From Eretmocerus hayati (Eukaryota; Arthropoda; Insecta; Hymenoptera; Aphelinidae), in the NCBI GenBank assembly GCA_029851415.1, contig CM056744.1:98241338-98305337 (forward strand): a stretch of DNA of 64,000 nt, written 5' to 3'. Made by a program: the position numbers and the translations under genes. The notes beneath the pieces were generated by a model. It had not been told where the DNA came from. It saw only the letters and a program-made list of their open reading frames with translations, and ran no database searches. This document shows positions 20,243-32,929 of this stretch, in pieces (positions within the stretch are counted from its first letter, which is position 1; each line of letters begins with the position of its first letter).

Positions 20243-22365
20243 ATGGAGCAGGTAAGCAGAAGCATATTTGAATCCTTCCCCCAATATCTAATAAGTATAT
20301 GTAATTGCAAAGAAATCATCCTACTTTGTCATCCAATTGTGTTGAGGTTAGTTTGTAGGAAAATTTTTAAGCAGATCCTGTGTGAAAAAAGTGTCCTTGC
20401 TCAGAGCTTTGTAAATATTATTTGCTAAATGTTTTGTTATTGTTGCATTTTATACAGAGAGAAATCTAATAGTCTACTCATTCGTCTCTTGCACAAAACT
20501 TATTTTCTACCCCCCGCTGGCTACTTTATTTACAATTCAAGATCCTGAGAAATCATGCTACATTGTAAACCAACTGAGTGTCATTACCTAGCCTTTCTCT
20601 CATTCAAATTTTGTTACAGGAATCTACAGAAATTGGGGCTCAGAAAAGCAAAAAGTTAATGCGACCAAGAAACCTTGGAGCCCACTGGGAAGGGTTCACT
20701 CCTGTGCGGAAAAACAGTTCATCAATCAGCATTCAAGGTATCCCAGATGCTGGTGAAGAAAATGTAGATATAAGTATACAAGGAGCCAAATGTCACAACT
20801 GTAGAACATTTTTTTCAAAGCACTGCAGGGCTTTTCTGTTAGCACACAGGTAAGTCTTCTGTTATCAATCAGCTATTTCACTCAACTGTTCATTGAAGCA
20901 TGATTGATGAATTTTCATAAACTTTTTGTATTCTTGATTCTGTTATAGAGAGCAATGCTTGAAGAATCAATCAAGTGCAACGAGTACTGATGTGAGTACT
21001 GTGACCAGTAGTACAAGTGGAATAACGAGTATTGATCAAAGCATTGTGACCAATGGCAATGCAAGTGGACGAAGTAGCACAACTCCAAGTGTGCTCAATG
21101 ATCCAAGTATTCGACAACAGCAGCAGACATCTGCTGCTGTTGTATGTTCAAGTAAGAAGAGAAAAAGTGATGAACCTGCTATTGCTGCTGATGCTCCATT
21201 ACATGTTGCAAAGACATTACCGACTTCCCAAAAAGTTGACGAACAAGAGAATATAGGCTCATCTCAAAGTACTTATTTTCAGAAGATCAATGGCCTTGTT
21301 GCCAAAATGTTTCTGCGGCTTGGAGTTAGTTTTGAAGAAACTAAATCAGTGCATGTACAAAATCTTTTAGCTGAAATTCATGAAAATTATGAGGTACCTC
21401 CAGTAAGTGAATTCGAAGGACAAATAGTCAGCAATGCTCTTCAACATACCACTGATATCTACTCGTCAAAACAATTAACTGGTGTCATGTATGTTCAAGT
21501 CGATACTGAAGCTGGGCATACATATTTACTGAGCGCTGCCATAACTGACGATGGGCAATACATAGCAGTTGATTGGTGCCAATCAAAAGAACACACAATA
21601 GAGTCTTTTGGAAACTTTTGCAAGAAGTGTATAGACACTGTCAAGGAGTCGTATAATGTATATCTGTCATTTATTGTGACTAATAGCCTCCTTATACCAG
21701 AGCCCATCCACTATCCAAAAGATAGAAAATTTGTTTTCTACTTAAATACCTTTTCAGAATTGATATCACAGCTTAAAAGAGTTGTATTTGTTGTGACTAC
21801 TGAAAAAGTGAATGAAGCTCATAATTTTAACAAGGTATTGGATTATCTAGATATAAATCTGGCCTCGATGTCAATGAGCAAAGCTGTTTCCCTGATCATG
21901 GACATGAAAGACATTGATGGATGCATCGATGGGAAATATACAATTCAGGAGGTTATCTCATTTCATCTGGAACCAACACATTTTCTATGTATGTATCTTA
22001 ATCCCTTATACCATGCATATAAAATGAGTGATGTAGAGAGTGAGGACATATTCAACTATTTAGCTCTTCTTATGAAAGATAAAACGACAATGGCTTGTCT
22101 AGGAGATTACCACCACAAGTCAAAGTTATTTGGGAGACTCTTCAATAGCACTCCAATTGACCCAAACATTTTCTGGCTCCGAGCAATAGTGAGCTATCAA
22201 AACTTTGCTGAACTTGCTCTGAGCATGATGAACATACCTGCACTACCCAAGAAAATTGATATAAAAAAATTTTTAGAATTCTGTCCCCAATGTGAGTCAA
22301 TAAGTGAAGACATTCGAAAATTGCAGCTTGCAGTCTTTTTAGAGGATCCTACTCTATTTAATTAG
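20243..22365 (+). CDS. hAT-derived BED-finger protein, 551 aa, three exons (left arm)
   Basis: Exons at 20243-20251 (ATGGAGCAG), 20620-20849 and 20949-22365 are joined at consensus GTAAGC/ACAG and GTAAGT/ATAG sites, keeping one frame. Residues 24-85 form a BED zinc finger: AHWEGFTP, then C61 and C64, H79 and C83. A Ser/Thr-rich linker follows. The DUF659-like hAT core begins near residue 258 (GVMYVQVD with D265). At the second catalytic position the usual TDN reads VTNS (N325), and no C-terminal ERxFS motif is seen. A hAT-like block, NPLYHAYKMSDVESEDIFNY, and a C-terminal FWLRAIVSYQNFAELALSMMN segment are retained. It probably binds DNA but does not cut it. AATAAA lies at 22399. The gene starts 280 bp inside the terminus and reads inward. 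Confidence 0.8.
20252..20619 (+). other. Intron 1 of the BED-finger gene
   Basis: Phase 0 intron from GTAAGC to TTGTTACAG. The first coding exon is only nine bases. Confidence 0.65.
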
Positions 22366-22405
22366 ATCAATTCAACTCAAACTTCATTAAGTAATGCCAA
22401 TAAAA

Positions 22406-24880
22406 CAGTCTTGCTGTGTTTGGCAAGTTGTTCATTATGCACGTCTCTTATCAGTTCAATTGAGTCAAGGTACAAAATACATTGTAATTATCACATAAGG
22501 AAGCTACATAATCATAAGTACTCATCGATGAAGTGTACATTGAGCACTATCTGCTGTGATATGCTACGTGCTAAAGAAAATACTCATGACTCAAACCGAA
22601 CTAGGTTGACGTATACTGTATAAGTATGTGAAATTGAGAATTGTTAAAAAACGTTGTTCAAACATTAAGCAGTGAGTGCATAGTGAATGTAATCTGTTGC
22701 TAGATTGAGGGGCCATTCATTGATTAGGTCGAGGAGGTTTTCAAAATTTTAACTCTCCTTTCATTCATTTTAAATCAAAAATTACTCGTGTAATATGCAA
22801 CACAAAAGGCCTTGATAAATCGTCAGACACTCACGGGAAAATATCCTACGGATGGCTCTAAAACTGACAAGCATGTTATCAGGTACTTTTACATAATCAA
22901 AATAAATTCTAGACATTCTGAAAATTGAAGTAATTGCATTTTGGATAGAAACAATTGTTCACATAGGTTTACTGTAGTGCTCTGTATGAACCAGTCACAG
23001 ATCGACATTGTTGAATAAAATTTATTTCAAGTACTTGTATATCCATGAGATTGTCTGCGTTAATTTTATGAGCTTATGCGACACTGAAATTACCATAGAG
23101 TATCACATGGTTCTGAGCATATAATTTTCAGGTAGTGCATGAAAACTTGTCGGATGAAGACTGCTACAAATGTTGCGAGAATCTGAAAAACAACCACAAA
23201 TTGTAACAGTATCTTTTGTTTCCTTCATCCTAAAATAAATTATCTATTAATTATTATTTTATTCATAATTATTTATTTATAGATTAATTAATGAATTCAT
23301 TTCTCATTCATTTAGACAATATTGTTGCATTCTCTACTATGCACACACTAGGTAAATGGTATTTGCTTCACGAATTCTCTCCAAGTATTTGTACAGTGAA
23401 TACACGGAGTAAAAAGCAGCAGAAACCAGTACTTTCCATCACATAATGTCGAACCCGTTTTGGTGAGATTCTAAATTTTCAGTCGAAAGAAATTGTAACC
23501 CCAATTCAGCAGATAAAATCATTTGTGAGCAAGAATGAGGAATACCGCGCTCTTCCTGACTTGCGCTGAAACAGCCAAAGAATTGCATAATCTATACTTT
23601 TAGAATGAAACTTTCAACCCGCATCTGGCTTGAGGCTCGTCTTCGGGAGTTCTTCCACATATTGAGGGGTTCCGCGAAAATCAGACCAGTTATCGATCAA
23701 GTGTAGTTTTGGAGACGTAGAAAAAGTATTATGGGCTATTTTGCAAGGATCTACGTCATAAACATCTTCTGCAAATAGATGCTGATTACTGGAAACAAAT
23801 TTGCTCTTTCAGTAACTTTCTACTCATATTTGAGCATTTAGCATCAAACGTGATTATACTAGAGAGACTCATTCCCGATTTAATCAATCTCATAAGTACA
23901 ATGGGGTTGCGGACTCCTATATGAGGAAATTTTTTGGAGAGAAAACGTCTTCAGATTCCGTTGAAAATTTTTTGGGAATAAAAAAAACCTCAAGGTGCTT
24001 GAGAAGTATAAATAAAAGCTAAAAACTTGCATACACGCGGTTCATCATCATACAGTTTGGAATTTTAGGATACAGAATTCACTTTTTTTTATTTGTAAGG
24101 ACTCCAGCCCGGGGTGTTAGAAAAAAATGTGAAGGGTTTTCACCAGAGATAGCCGATAGCCTTTTGAGTCAGTTCTCAAATGCTGCTTTTAAAATCAAAT
24201 TCGGTCAGAGCAGTTCAAAGTTGTGAGCAAAAAATACAGTATCACATACTCAATTATTCAGTTTTCTGAATTACCGTGAACCGGGGTGAATGTGTCCACA
24301 GGGGTGAATGTGTCCACTTTCGCCTAAAAGATTGTCAGCATCATATCTTCGCTTCTATAGCACCTACAGAAACCTGCCGGGGGTAATTTTGAAGCTTGAA
24401 ATCTCTACTTTCCGAATGAATAACCTCAATTCCATGAAAATGGACTCTATAGTACTTTCTTTGCTGTTTAATGAAGTTTGAAAATTAATGTCCCCAAGAA
24501 ACAGGTTTTTTGTGGCTAGCAGAGAATTTTGACGCGTTAGCTCGAAATAAACCACCTGATCGTGTTTAGACGATAATTTGTTTCTGCAAAATTTCAGATC
24601 ATTTCATCCAGTAGTTTCACAGTGACGACGTGATATGTATTGGCCGTGCACCGCGGCTGCTTCAAGCATAGTTTGTAAACTTGAGTATATACGAGTTAGT
24701 CTAGTCGGCATAGCCCTGCAAAGGGTTTTTTCGAGTTTTCTCTAGTATTTCGCATGTTCAAACCAAATGCAAAGATACATGAATCACTCACGAAAATCTG
24801 TGCATCACTTATTATTCAAACAAGCTCAACGAGCCTCCTGACACTGACTTTATATCTGTCTGGAATTTTTCAAAAATTTC
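22406..24880. other. Palindrome arm without recognised gene
   Basis: Includes an extremely AT-rich TTAATTATTATTTTATTC tract at 23230-23310 and a doublet GGGGTGAATGTGTCCAC at 24295-24322. The doublet resembles a transposon end motif. No coding motif was found. The mirror is at about 44608-47082. Confidence 0.4.
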
Positions 24881-25601
24881 TCAAATAACTACGCGGTGAT
24901 TCCTAGCTTCCACGTAACAACGATTCACTCCAGAGAATTTGAAAGGTTTTTCAGGACAAAAGTTGCAGCTCAATCGAAAAACGTTGGTTCTCTTGAACAA
25001 AGTCTCTGCTCTGTTGTATGTGTACCGCCATGAAGTCTTGGCATTGAAGATAACAGAAAAAAATAGGTGGATTTTAACTATCACTCTTCGTGCCTGCCAA
25101 GGTTTGAAGTGCGTCAATGAACGGGAGTTGAATATCAGGCACAGCATTGCTCAAGCACGCTACAACCATGGTCAAACATTATTGTGTGGAAGAATCAGAT
25201 ATTGAAGTACAGTTTCTCTTGGAGGCTCATAACATGTTGGGGTTGAGTTTCTTATTGATTACACTGATAATGAACCTCGTGAATATCCTTCACATTAGAG
25301 GAAAATTTTTGGACCCCATCGGTGGGGCTCTCTATAATTCATGGAAGTTTTGTAAAGAGATGCCAAATTGATGATTTTGTAACAGGTTTGACTTTCGGAA
25401 GTGCCGAAACGGACATTTGTACTCACTCGCAATCTCGCTCCGAATCGCGATTTGCCTTCCGCAGTGAACGTTTTTATACCCGGTCCAAGATCTAACCAGG
25501 CCCTTTTATAGCAATACATTGTTATATGGTAAATATATTTGGTGAAAGATGAATTTGTATGAGAGATTTTCACAGAAATGTTCCTAGTATCCTTACCTGG
25601 A

Positions 25602-25919
25602 CTACACTGCCAAATACGATGATACAAGTTCAGCTCCATGTGACAACTCGCCTCTTCGATTTGCATTCTTCTCATAATCAATGGCGCGGTGGACGATGAA
25701 CCCATTCCAAGCTCTCAGTGAGTCAACATATGCTTTTTTCACGATATCTACATAATCTATTGAAAAAGTAATAGCAATAATAGCAGTGCAGGAAGACACA
25801 AAGTGCGTTATTCTCTCAACTTTCGACAATTGACGCTGAAACGGCGCTTTGGGTTCTCCTGTTTTATATCCCCATGCTTGAGGGTGTACCGAATGAAAAA
25901 TCATATACAAGATGAACAT
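25602..25919 (-). CDS. Small unrecognised ORF, 105 aa (left arm)
   Basis: ATG at 25919; open to 25602 and identical in the mirror copy. It has no recognisable motif beyond a hydrophobic stretch, VSSCTAIIAITFSIDYV. An overlapping 136-codon frame (25295-25705) is also conserved, so conservation does not by itself prove coding. Low-confidence cargo candidate. Confidence 0.2.
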   Translation of the reverse strand: MFILYMIFHSVHPQAWGYKTGEPKAPFQRQLSKVERITHFVSSCTAIIAITFSIDYVDIVKKAYVDSLRAWNGFIVHRAIDYEKNANRRGELSHGAELVSSYLAV

Positions 25920-25962
25920 TTTTATTGTCTTGCTACGAGTATATACGCTGCTCTCTTAACTT

Positions 25963-26096
25963 TTCCGAGTGAAATCTCACTCTGAAAGAATGAGTTCTGA
26001 CTCGGAGTTCGGAGTGAAATGGTGGCAACTCGGTACCGAGTGAGTTTCACTCAGAAAAAAGAGTGAGATTTTTCACTCGGGGAATCCGAGTGTATC
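25963..26096. repeat. Cluster of GAGTGAAA/ACTCGG hairpins
   Basis: About ten CACTC, GAGTG or ACTCGG strings form overlapping inverted pairs, for example GAGTGAAATCTCACTC and ACTCGGTACCGAGT. Mirrored at about 42247-42380. It may be a decayed fold-back end. Confidence 0.5.
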
Positions 26097-27152
26097 CAAA
26101 TATTATTTAGCCGAAACTGAATAATTTCGTTTGATCAATACGTTGCGGGCTATAAAATTAATAAATTATTATTAATCATCCGAAGGTTAACCGGGTATAA
26201 CGTGACAAGGGTTTGCATATATCTGTTTATCTACTGACCTCAGCCAACCATATACATATATACATATATATATATATATTACATAAAATTTAAACTCGTT
26301 TCAAGAAATCATGCGAGCGACTCACTTGAACTATTTTTTAAATGAAAAGATAACAATTGAACACTTCTCAACGAGCTGAACTGCTAATTCTCACCAACCA
26401 GCTGGTCTCAGAAACTCTAAACGCATAAAATACAAAAAGTACCAGGGAAGATATTTGTATCTGAAGTTCAATCGATTTATCGAAGATAGGTCAGTTCCGG
26501 CCTTTGCCGAGTGTGAGTGAATCATCTGCACCTGGCGAATACTCAAAACAATATGCATCTCGATATTCAGCATAGATGTTACAAAATGTGAGACATCTCA
26601 AAGCTTTGTGGCAACAGCTACCATGCATCAATTGCACGAATATTCAAAATGATATATCAAAGAATGCGATTGAAACAATCTTGGAAAAATTATTGCATAT
26701 AGCTCTTCATGGTTTTGCATACCGCACGTGAACGCCCATCATTACACCCTGCTATGAGAACGTATGTACAACAAAAGAAGTAACAAAGTTCCGTTGCTGC
26801 TAAACGTTAAATTCCAAAAAAGACATATACAATGGAGAAATGTAGCTGATCCAAGAAATAAAAAACTCTAAGGTATCAATTCTTTGCACGTGGAGCCTCT
26901 TTTGAGGATTTCAGAACCCCTAAAGTGGGACTTTTCGAACCTCACGAGCGAGGCGCGACAATTATTTTCCGCAATTTTGTAGGCACCCAAAAATTGAAAA
27001 TTGCGGTAATTTGATTTTTGGTGAGGCACGAGACAAGAAAGGAGGCATGCGTCTGTTACATATTGTTCAACGTAGAAACCGAATGCGTTTGCAGTTTTGC
27101 TAAAATCTTGAAGAGTTTTCTGTACACTCGCAAAATCAATTCACGAAATATA

Positions 27153-27934
27153 AGGTAAGTATGCCTAACTTGCCCCCACTACTTTTGTTTTCCTCGCCAT
27201 TTCAACTCATTTCCATATTTTTTAACGTACTTTAGCTCATTTTAAAGTTTGTTTCGATAGCTTGAAAATGAGCTGAAGGACGTTTGATCTCAAGAAATTA
27301 GAGCCGAGATATCTAAACTTTTGCAAAAGAAAATTTTTTGAGAGTTTTCGACAGTGTGTCCCTGATTTGCCCCCACGTGGAAAGAAGGCCTATTTTTATG
27401 AGATGATAGGGGTTTTTTGTGAAATCGGGATATTTCGGCTACCAGGACTCAAAAAGAGACGTAGTTTAGCTCATTTTGTAGCTTTTGTCACCACCATTTG
27501 AACTTTTTGAGATGAATTAATGTATCTAAATAGAGTGGAGAACGAGTTTGAAAAAAGACTATGGGGGCAAATGAGGAACACTGCATTTTTTCTTAGTAAC
27601 ATGCGCGTAGTATTAGTAAGAAATCGAATTTTGCAATTCTGCAAGAGAGATTTTGAAAACAAAGAAAATGAGTTGAGGTACGTTACGACTGGTGGCGCAA
27701 ATTTTATTTGGCGTAACTTCTGGTGACTTAGCGGAAAGAAGTGTAAAGTATTGGAAAGCAGTTTTGTGATTGTAAGATATTCGCGGGTCATTTAGGATTG
27801 GCCCAAAACTTTTATTTTCTGAAATTTTCACGGATCAAACGGGAAAGAGATGCGCGGCAAGGTTTACGGGTGCGTACATTCGAGATTGAGTGGGGGCAAA
27901 TTAGGGAACGGGGGCAAATTAGGCACAGTCGCCT
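27153..27934. mobile_element. 782-bp TA-type MITE nested in the left arm
   Basis: The ends are AGGTAAGTATGCCTAACTTG and, on the right complement, AGGCGACTGTGCCTAATTTG, flanked by TA at 27151-27152 and 27935-27936. The GGGGGCAAATTAGG motif is doubled at the right end, like the doubled motif of the 6238-7070 element. The two are clearly one superfamily with diverged ends. Confidence 0.8.
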
Positions 27935-28104
27935 TATTACTCGGAATGCGTCCGTTATATTCTTTTAGCCTACGGGCTAGCTAGATCTCGGCGTCTATTA
28001 CTTCAAATCGAATTTCTCAAGGGATAGTCTTGAAAGAAAGTATATCAGCTATCAATCAACGATACTTATATACTAATTATGATCGGTTCAGTGTGACAGT
28101 CTCT

Positions 28105-29538
28105 TCAGTCACCTTCAAATAGGTTTGGTGGTCTCAAGCCAAAATTCAGGTTCAGTAGCAACTCAGACCTGCGCTCCCCTAAGCGATTTCGATATATTGT
28201 ATGTATCCATGTCCAAGTAGAGAACAGGCCTTCTATTCTTCCCGTCGATGCAGGCATCACCATGAGCCTGATAGCTGCTTCTCCCAGAATCCGATATCTG
28301 AATCTCAATACAGTCCAGAAATCGATAGGATTGTCGGTGTTGTTGGCGAGATCTTCATATAGATGCCGATTTTCGACGAAGTGCGTGAATTGACGTACTG
28401 CTGCATCACCAAAATAAGCTCGAAGACAACGAATCGCTGCGGTATTTTTCTCTTCGTCGAAACGAAAGAGATGGCCTTGATATCTATGGTGTAAAATATT
28501 GGCTAGATAATGGCTGCCTTGGAGGGCAGCTGTAATTCTATTGTTGATCAAATCTTCGTACCCTTCTTGAATCATATGCTCTCGCAGCCGAAACCACAGT
28601 TGGCATGCATCTGCAATATTCACCCCTGGAGTTTGACACCTATTGATGAGGTTGACAATTGGAAGAAGAACACGATGCATCTGGACGAGCCACGCATGAT
28701 ATTCTTCGTCTACCAACACGAGATCTATGACGAAGTCATCATTGACGACTTCGGGCATCAAGGCACACATCACTTCCAAATTTGCCCAATTCTGTAGGAT
28801 TTTTAAGATAGTCAGCCACAGAAAGCTAAACCTGCTTTCAGCATAGTTTCTCAGTTTCGTGCCTCCCAGGGCTAACAGAATAGCCTCACAGCCGGGCTCC
28901 TTAAATTTATTTACGAGGATCTGGTTATTTTGAGCTTGGTTCTCATCAACCAAAGATTTTATTAGCAAGTTGCCACTGTGGCTGCCACAAGTCGCCCAGA
29001 ACAATTGCAGACCATGAACCGTCAGCAACTCTTCCGCCGCAGCTTTCATGTTAGCACCATTATCAATTACAAACCCAACCGGTATAGCTCCATAATCTCT
29101 TTCAGCTCTGCCAACTGCGTCGGCCATATTCTGAGAAATGTTTGCAGCTGTTTGGGGAATAGTAGAGAAGTTCCTGCATGCTAAGAAAGCATGATCGTTT
29201 TCCATATTAAGCATACTGTGGACAATAACTTTCCAATTAGCCGAGCTGTTTGTCCATCCATCGCTCTCCACAGCACAATACCTGTTACGGAACCTTTGTC
29301 TTTTCTCCTCCTCGACTTCGATGTTAACATCTTCTAGAATACCTTCGGCTAGCGTTCGTCGATTCGGCAGTTCGTAAGCTATGGCTGAGTTGTTAACCAA
29401 TCTTATCATGTCTCGAAAATGAGGGTTCTCTATAGTTCTGAAAGGGTGGTTACAGGAGAAAAAAGAGCGGCCCACTGCTCTGTCCAGTTCCCTTCTAATG
29501 ACCGCAGCATCTCTATTATCTCTGATAATGCGTTCCAT
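28105..29538 (-). CDS. hAT transposase, 477 aa, D-D-E triad present (left arm)
   Basis: A single open frame from ATG at 29538. The N-terminal part has the hAT segment HPFRTIENPHFRDMIRLVN (residues 31-49). D93 lies in ESDGWTNSSANW and D159 in GFVIDNGANMKAA. The C184/H187 pair lies in ATCGSHSGNLL. E436 in PASTGRIEGLFSTW marks the C-terminal dimerisation region that ends RNRLGERRSELLLNLNF. It is shorter than typical 600-700-aa hAT transposases because no BED finger is encoded in this exon. A BED-like exon exists elsewhere in the arms (see 32930). The gene reads outward, tail to tail with the BED-protein gene of the same arm. It is the best candidate for the active enzyme of the giant element, though it could belong to a separate nested hAT. 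Confidence 0.88.
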   Translation of the reverse strand: MERIIRDNRDAAVIRRELDRAVGRSFFSCNHPFRTIENPHFRDMIRLVNNSAIAYELPNRRTLAEGILEDVNIEVEEEKRQRFRNRYCAVESDGWTNSSANWKVIVHSMLNMENDHAFLACRNFSTIPQTAANISQNMADAVGRAERDYGAIPVGFVIDNGANMKAAAEELLTVHGLQLFWATCGSHSGNLLIKSLVDENQAQNNQILVNKFKEPGCEAILLALGGTKLRNYAESRFSFLWLTILKILQNWANLEVMCALMPEVVNDDFVIDLVLVDEEYHAWLVQMHRVLLPIVNLINRCQTPGVNIADACQLWFRLREHMIQEGYEDLINNRITAALQGSHYLANILHHRYQGHLFRFDEEKNTAAIRCLRAYFGDAAVRQFTHFVENRHLYEDLANNTDNPIDFWTVLRFRYRILGEAAIRLMVMPASTGRIEGLFSTWTWIHTIYRNRLGERRSELLLNLNFGLRPPNLFEGD

Positions 29539-30362
29539 TATGATGTTACGGCGGGTTTATTAGACTTGCGATCTGCAAAAAGATGACAGGTTGAAAATTA
29601 TCGCATATTCACTAGAAAGTATTGCTAATGAGGCGTATAAAGCTGTTTCAAGAAAATTTGTGTCATGATCAAAAACTGATCACAATGTCTCTCGAGTTGA
29701 AAAGCGCGAATTCTGAAGGTAGTACTAGCAGACTTCGGATTACCGTGCAAAGAATTATGAGACTTGCCGAAGTGCTATCTCAAATCAGTTCAGTTGAATC
29801 ATCAAGAGCCTTGAGAGTCAGAGAGAAAAAGCTCATGTTGCTTCTTAGAAGACGATGCGCATCGTGGCTTATGGGTAGTGACGATGAGCAGACTAAAATC
29901 TATACCGTATACAGATTTTTGCCAAAGTCGGTTCACATGTGACAAAATTAACCAAGAAACACATCGAAACAAACAGAGTAACGATTCAGAGCCTACGAAG
30001 AAACACCGTAAGAAATTATATCGGAAAACTTGATACAACTGGTTGTTAGTATCATTCAACCAGTCGGTTGAAGTTTTTCGAAAAAAGTTTTCACAGTAAA
30101 GATATGAGCGCATGTGCTACAAAATTCTGCGGTTTCGTAGTTGGGTTGTCGTCTGCTGTGTGCGTTACTATACCTATATAGGCGAGCGAAAAGTAGTCGA
30201 CGGCAGGTATAACGATCTGCGCTTGGGACAGCAGTACGGTTAGTACTACCTTGAGAACGAATTTACTACAGAATTCACTTCAGGGCTCGGAGGCTAATCG
30301 ACGAACTTTGCAATAATCTTTGCTGTCTTCAATTCATCAGAAGAAATATTTCCCCGTGCGGA

Positions 30363-30581
30363 GGGTATCCAAACATGGTTTTCCAACGCGAAATAACCGT
30401 CGGAACATGGTCGTCAGTCAGTTTTGAGCGACCAAGTCAACATTCTTCGCTACAGGAAGAAAGTATGTCTTTTCATTAATTTTTTGGCCTACACAGGATT
30501 GCTGATGTGGTAGCTCCGATCTGACCACAAGACCGTGTTCACATGGTTACTTTGTACCGGAAAACCATGTTTGGGTATCCC
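30363..30581. mobile_element. ~220-bp MITE with GGGTATCC-type ends (left arm)
   Basis: GGGTATCCAAACATGGTTTT at the left and the complement of GGGATACCCAAACATGGTTT at the right. Pairing continues for about 50 bp. No clean TSD. Non-coding. Confidence 0.7.
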
Positions 30582-30715
30582 GTTCCTGAATTAATTTTTA
30601 TTCTCGCGATTTTAACACAGCAAAAACGATAGTCCGAGTCTACATAGAAAGCGCGCGCGCGCGCGTCTTGCCTATTACGACCATGCATGAGAGAGCGCGC
30701 GCGCGTGTTCTCTTA

Positions 30716-30810
30716 GGGTGTGTCCACAAATGAAGCGCATGAGCCGTGAGCCGGCGTACGCCGAGCGCGCGCTGGCGCACGGCTCATGCGCTTCATTTGT
30801 GGACACACCC
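30716..30810. mobile_element. 95-bp palindromic Harbinger-like MITE, TTA TSD (left arm)
   Basis: GGGTGTGTCCACAAATGAAG and its inverted copy form 33-bp ends around a GC-rich core. TTA is duplicated at 30713-30715 and 30811-30813. A 3-bp TTA duplication fits PIF/Harbinger mobilisation. It is inserted directly beside the 30814 fold-back element. Confidence 0.75.
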
Positions 30811-30813
30811 TTA

Positions 30814-31661
30814 GGCCGAGTCTACATAAGAGCGCGAGCGGGATCCAAGAGCGCTCTCGCGGGGTGCATTGGCTCTCCCCGCTCAATAGCGCAGATTTTT
30901 TTATATTATAAAATTTGTGCGAAGACTGACGGGGTAGTCTCGCACTACAGAAACACAATTCCAACATCAAAGCAATGAATTATCACGGGGGCGGGGGCCT
31001 CAATCCCGAAACTCAAGCAGTCCCCAAAACCGCAAACACTCGGAAAGTGGGCCTGAGAAAATTATTCCCAAAATCTAAGAAAGTAACCAAACTTGCAAAC
31101 ATCCGGATGCTTCTATCGGGAATCCAGCCAGGAACCAAAATGCGACAAAAAGTCAATCCCAAAATTTACTAAGGTAATCAAACTTGCAGATACTCGAATA
31201 CTAGAACCGAAAATCATGTTCGTGGAAGAAATCAATCTCAAAACCCAGAATAACAAAAAATCCTGCAATAAGACCTGGATGTTCGTGTCAAAATTTTCTG
31301 CTTGGAAGGAGAATCGATCGCAACACCCCGAAAGAAAATTATTGAACTAAAAATTCTATCGGGGCAATAATCGATCCTCGAATGTGAGATAAGCTCTCAA
31401 CAGAAATTTTAGGCCGAGCTTTCGCATGTTCGCGGTTTGGAGGCTCCTCGACTTTCGGGATTGATACCCTCCTCCCCCCCCCCCCGAGATAATTCCTAGC
31501 TTTGATGCTGGAATTGTGTTCCCGTAGTGCGAGACTACCCCGTCAGTCTTCGCACAAATTTTAAATATGAAAAAACCTGCGCTATTGATTGAGCGGCGAG
31601 GGCAAATTCACCCCGCGAGAGCGCTCTTGGATCCCGCTCGCGCTCTTATGTAGACTCGGCC
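30814..31661. mobile_element. ~850-bp fold-back element with ~230-bp arms (left arm)
   Basis: GGCCGAGTCTACATAAGAGC begins the element and its inverted copy ends it at 31661. Arms extend through CGCGAGAGCGCTCTTGGATC and the GACGGGGTAGTCTCGCAC block. A degenerate extra end, GTCCGAGTCTACATAG, lies at about 30632. The C-run at about 31476 differs by 2 bp between the palindrome arms. Non-coding. Confidence 0.75.
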
Positions 31662-32929
31662 ATTGCAAAAACAGCCGTTGTAAAAGAAAATTTCGTGGAT
31701 TCAACCACGCTTCCTCTACGGTTACCGGACAATATTTTTTCAGAAACACACGACGGGCGAAGAGAGTGCGAACTCGAATATTCAATTGATCGACCTAACC
31801 CCATTAAAAAATTTTTCAAAATTTATCGCGACATTCGATTTTTTACCAGATACTAGGTATACTAACTAGCTTATACAGCTTCACGATTACACAGTTCACC
31901 CCGAAGAAATATTTTCGGACTAAGAGAAGTTCTCACTATTTGTCTAAAAAGTCTTGGTTTGAACAATTTGACACCTTTAATTTGTCTCAGGACCACACGC
32001 ATCTAGGACCAAAAGAGCCTTACGCAAGGGATCCCGCGGAAAATTTCCATGAGATAGTGGTAATTTTTCCTGGATAATGAACACATTTTTAGGGAAAATC
32101 TCACCCGATCCTCCCATTTCAATTGTGTATAAATTCAACGTGAGATTGCTTGTTCCTGGTAGTTTCTCATTAAAAAATAAAAAAATCGTTAAATCTGTGT
32201 CATATACCAAGGTCGATTTGGTTACGTGATCCCGAGGACTTCTACCGGTGTATGAAACCGCATGTGTATATGATTAATCAACGCTGTGTATTGACACTTG
32301 GTAATGCACTGGTCAGAAAGATACTCTTTCGCGGGCCACTGATATGCGAAAGATTTATAAACAAGAGAGCGATGCCTCAAGTGACAGATTGGTACGCCTA
32401 AGAAAAAAAAATTCGGCCTCCTCCCCATAAAATACCCGCTTCGGGTCGTCGTCATGCTCACTTCATCTATAAACGCAAACGTGTGGTCTGCAGTTGAGCT
32501 TCAGCTGATGAGCAGGGCAACGCATAACTCACGCTACAGTAAGTAGATTAATTTGTCTTGCGACAGCCGACATCTGATTACTTCATTTGTAAAGTATCCG
32601 AGCTAATTTGTTCATGAAAATAAGAATTGGTAAAATGTAAAGACTCTTGCACAAATTTGATGACCTGTAAATCCTAATTTTTGGAAATAGTGGTAATTAG
32701 AATTTCCGTAGGAAGTGACAAAATCTTTCTTTAGTACGCCACATCCATAAATTCGACGCTCACGAAATAGCACTCATTCAGACTCAATTTCCCAGAATAT
32801 GTGACTGTCTTTTGTACCTTTCCCTGTATTATTGAAATTTCTGGAAAACATTGCGTATTTTATAAGTGCTGGTAGTTCATAAAGACAAAATTGAACAATC
32901 ACAGGCATTGGGCAACGGTGAAAAAAACT

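Noticed and set aside
25295..25705. 136-aa frame in the palindrome arm as cargo gene
   Set aside because: It overlaps another frame, has no motif, and its conservation between arms only reflects the near identity of the arms.
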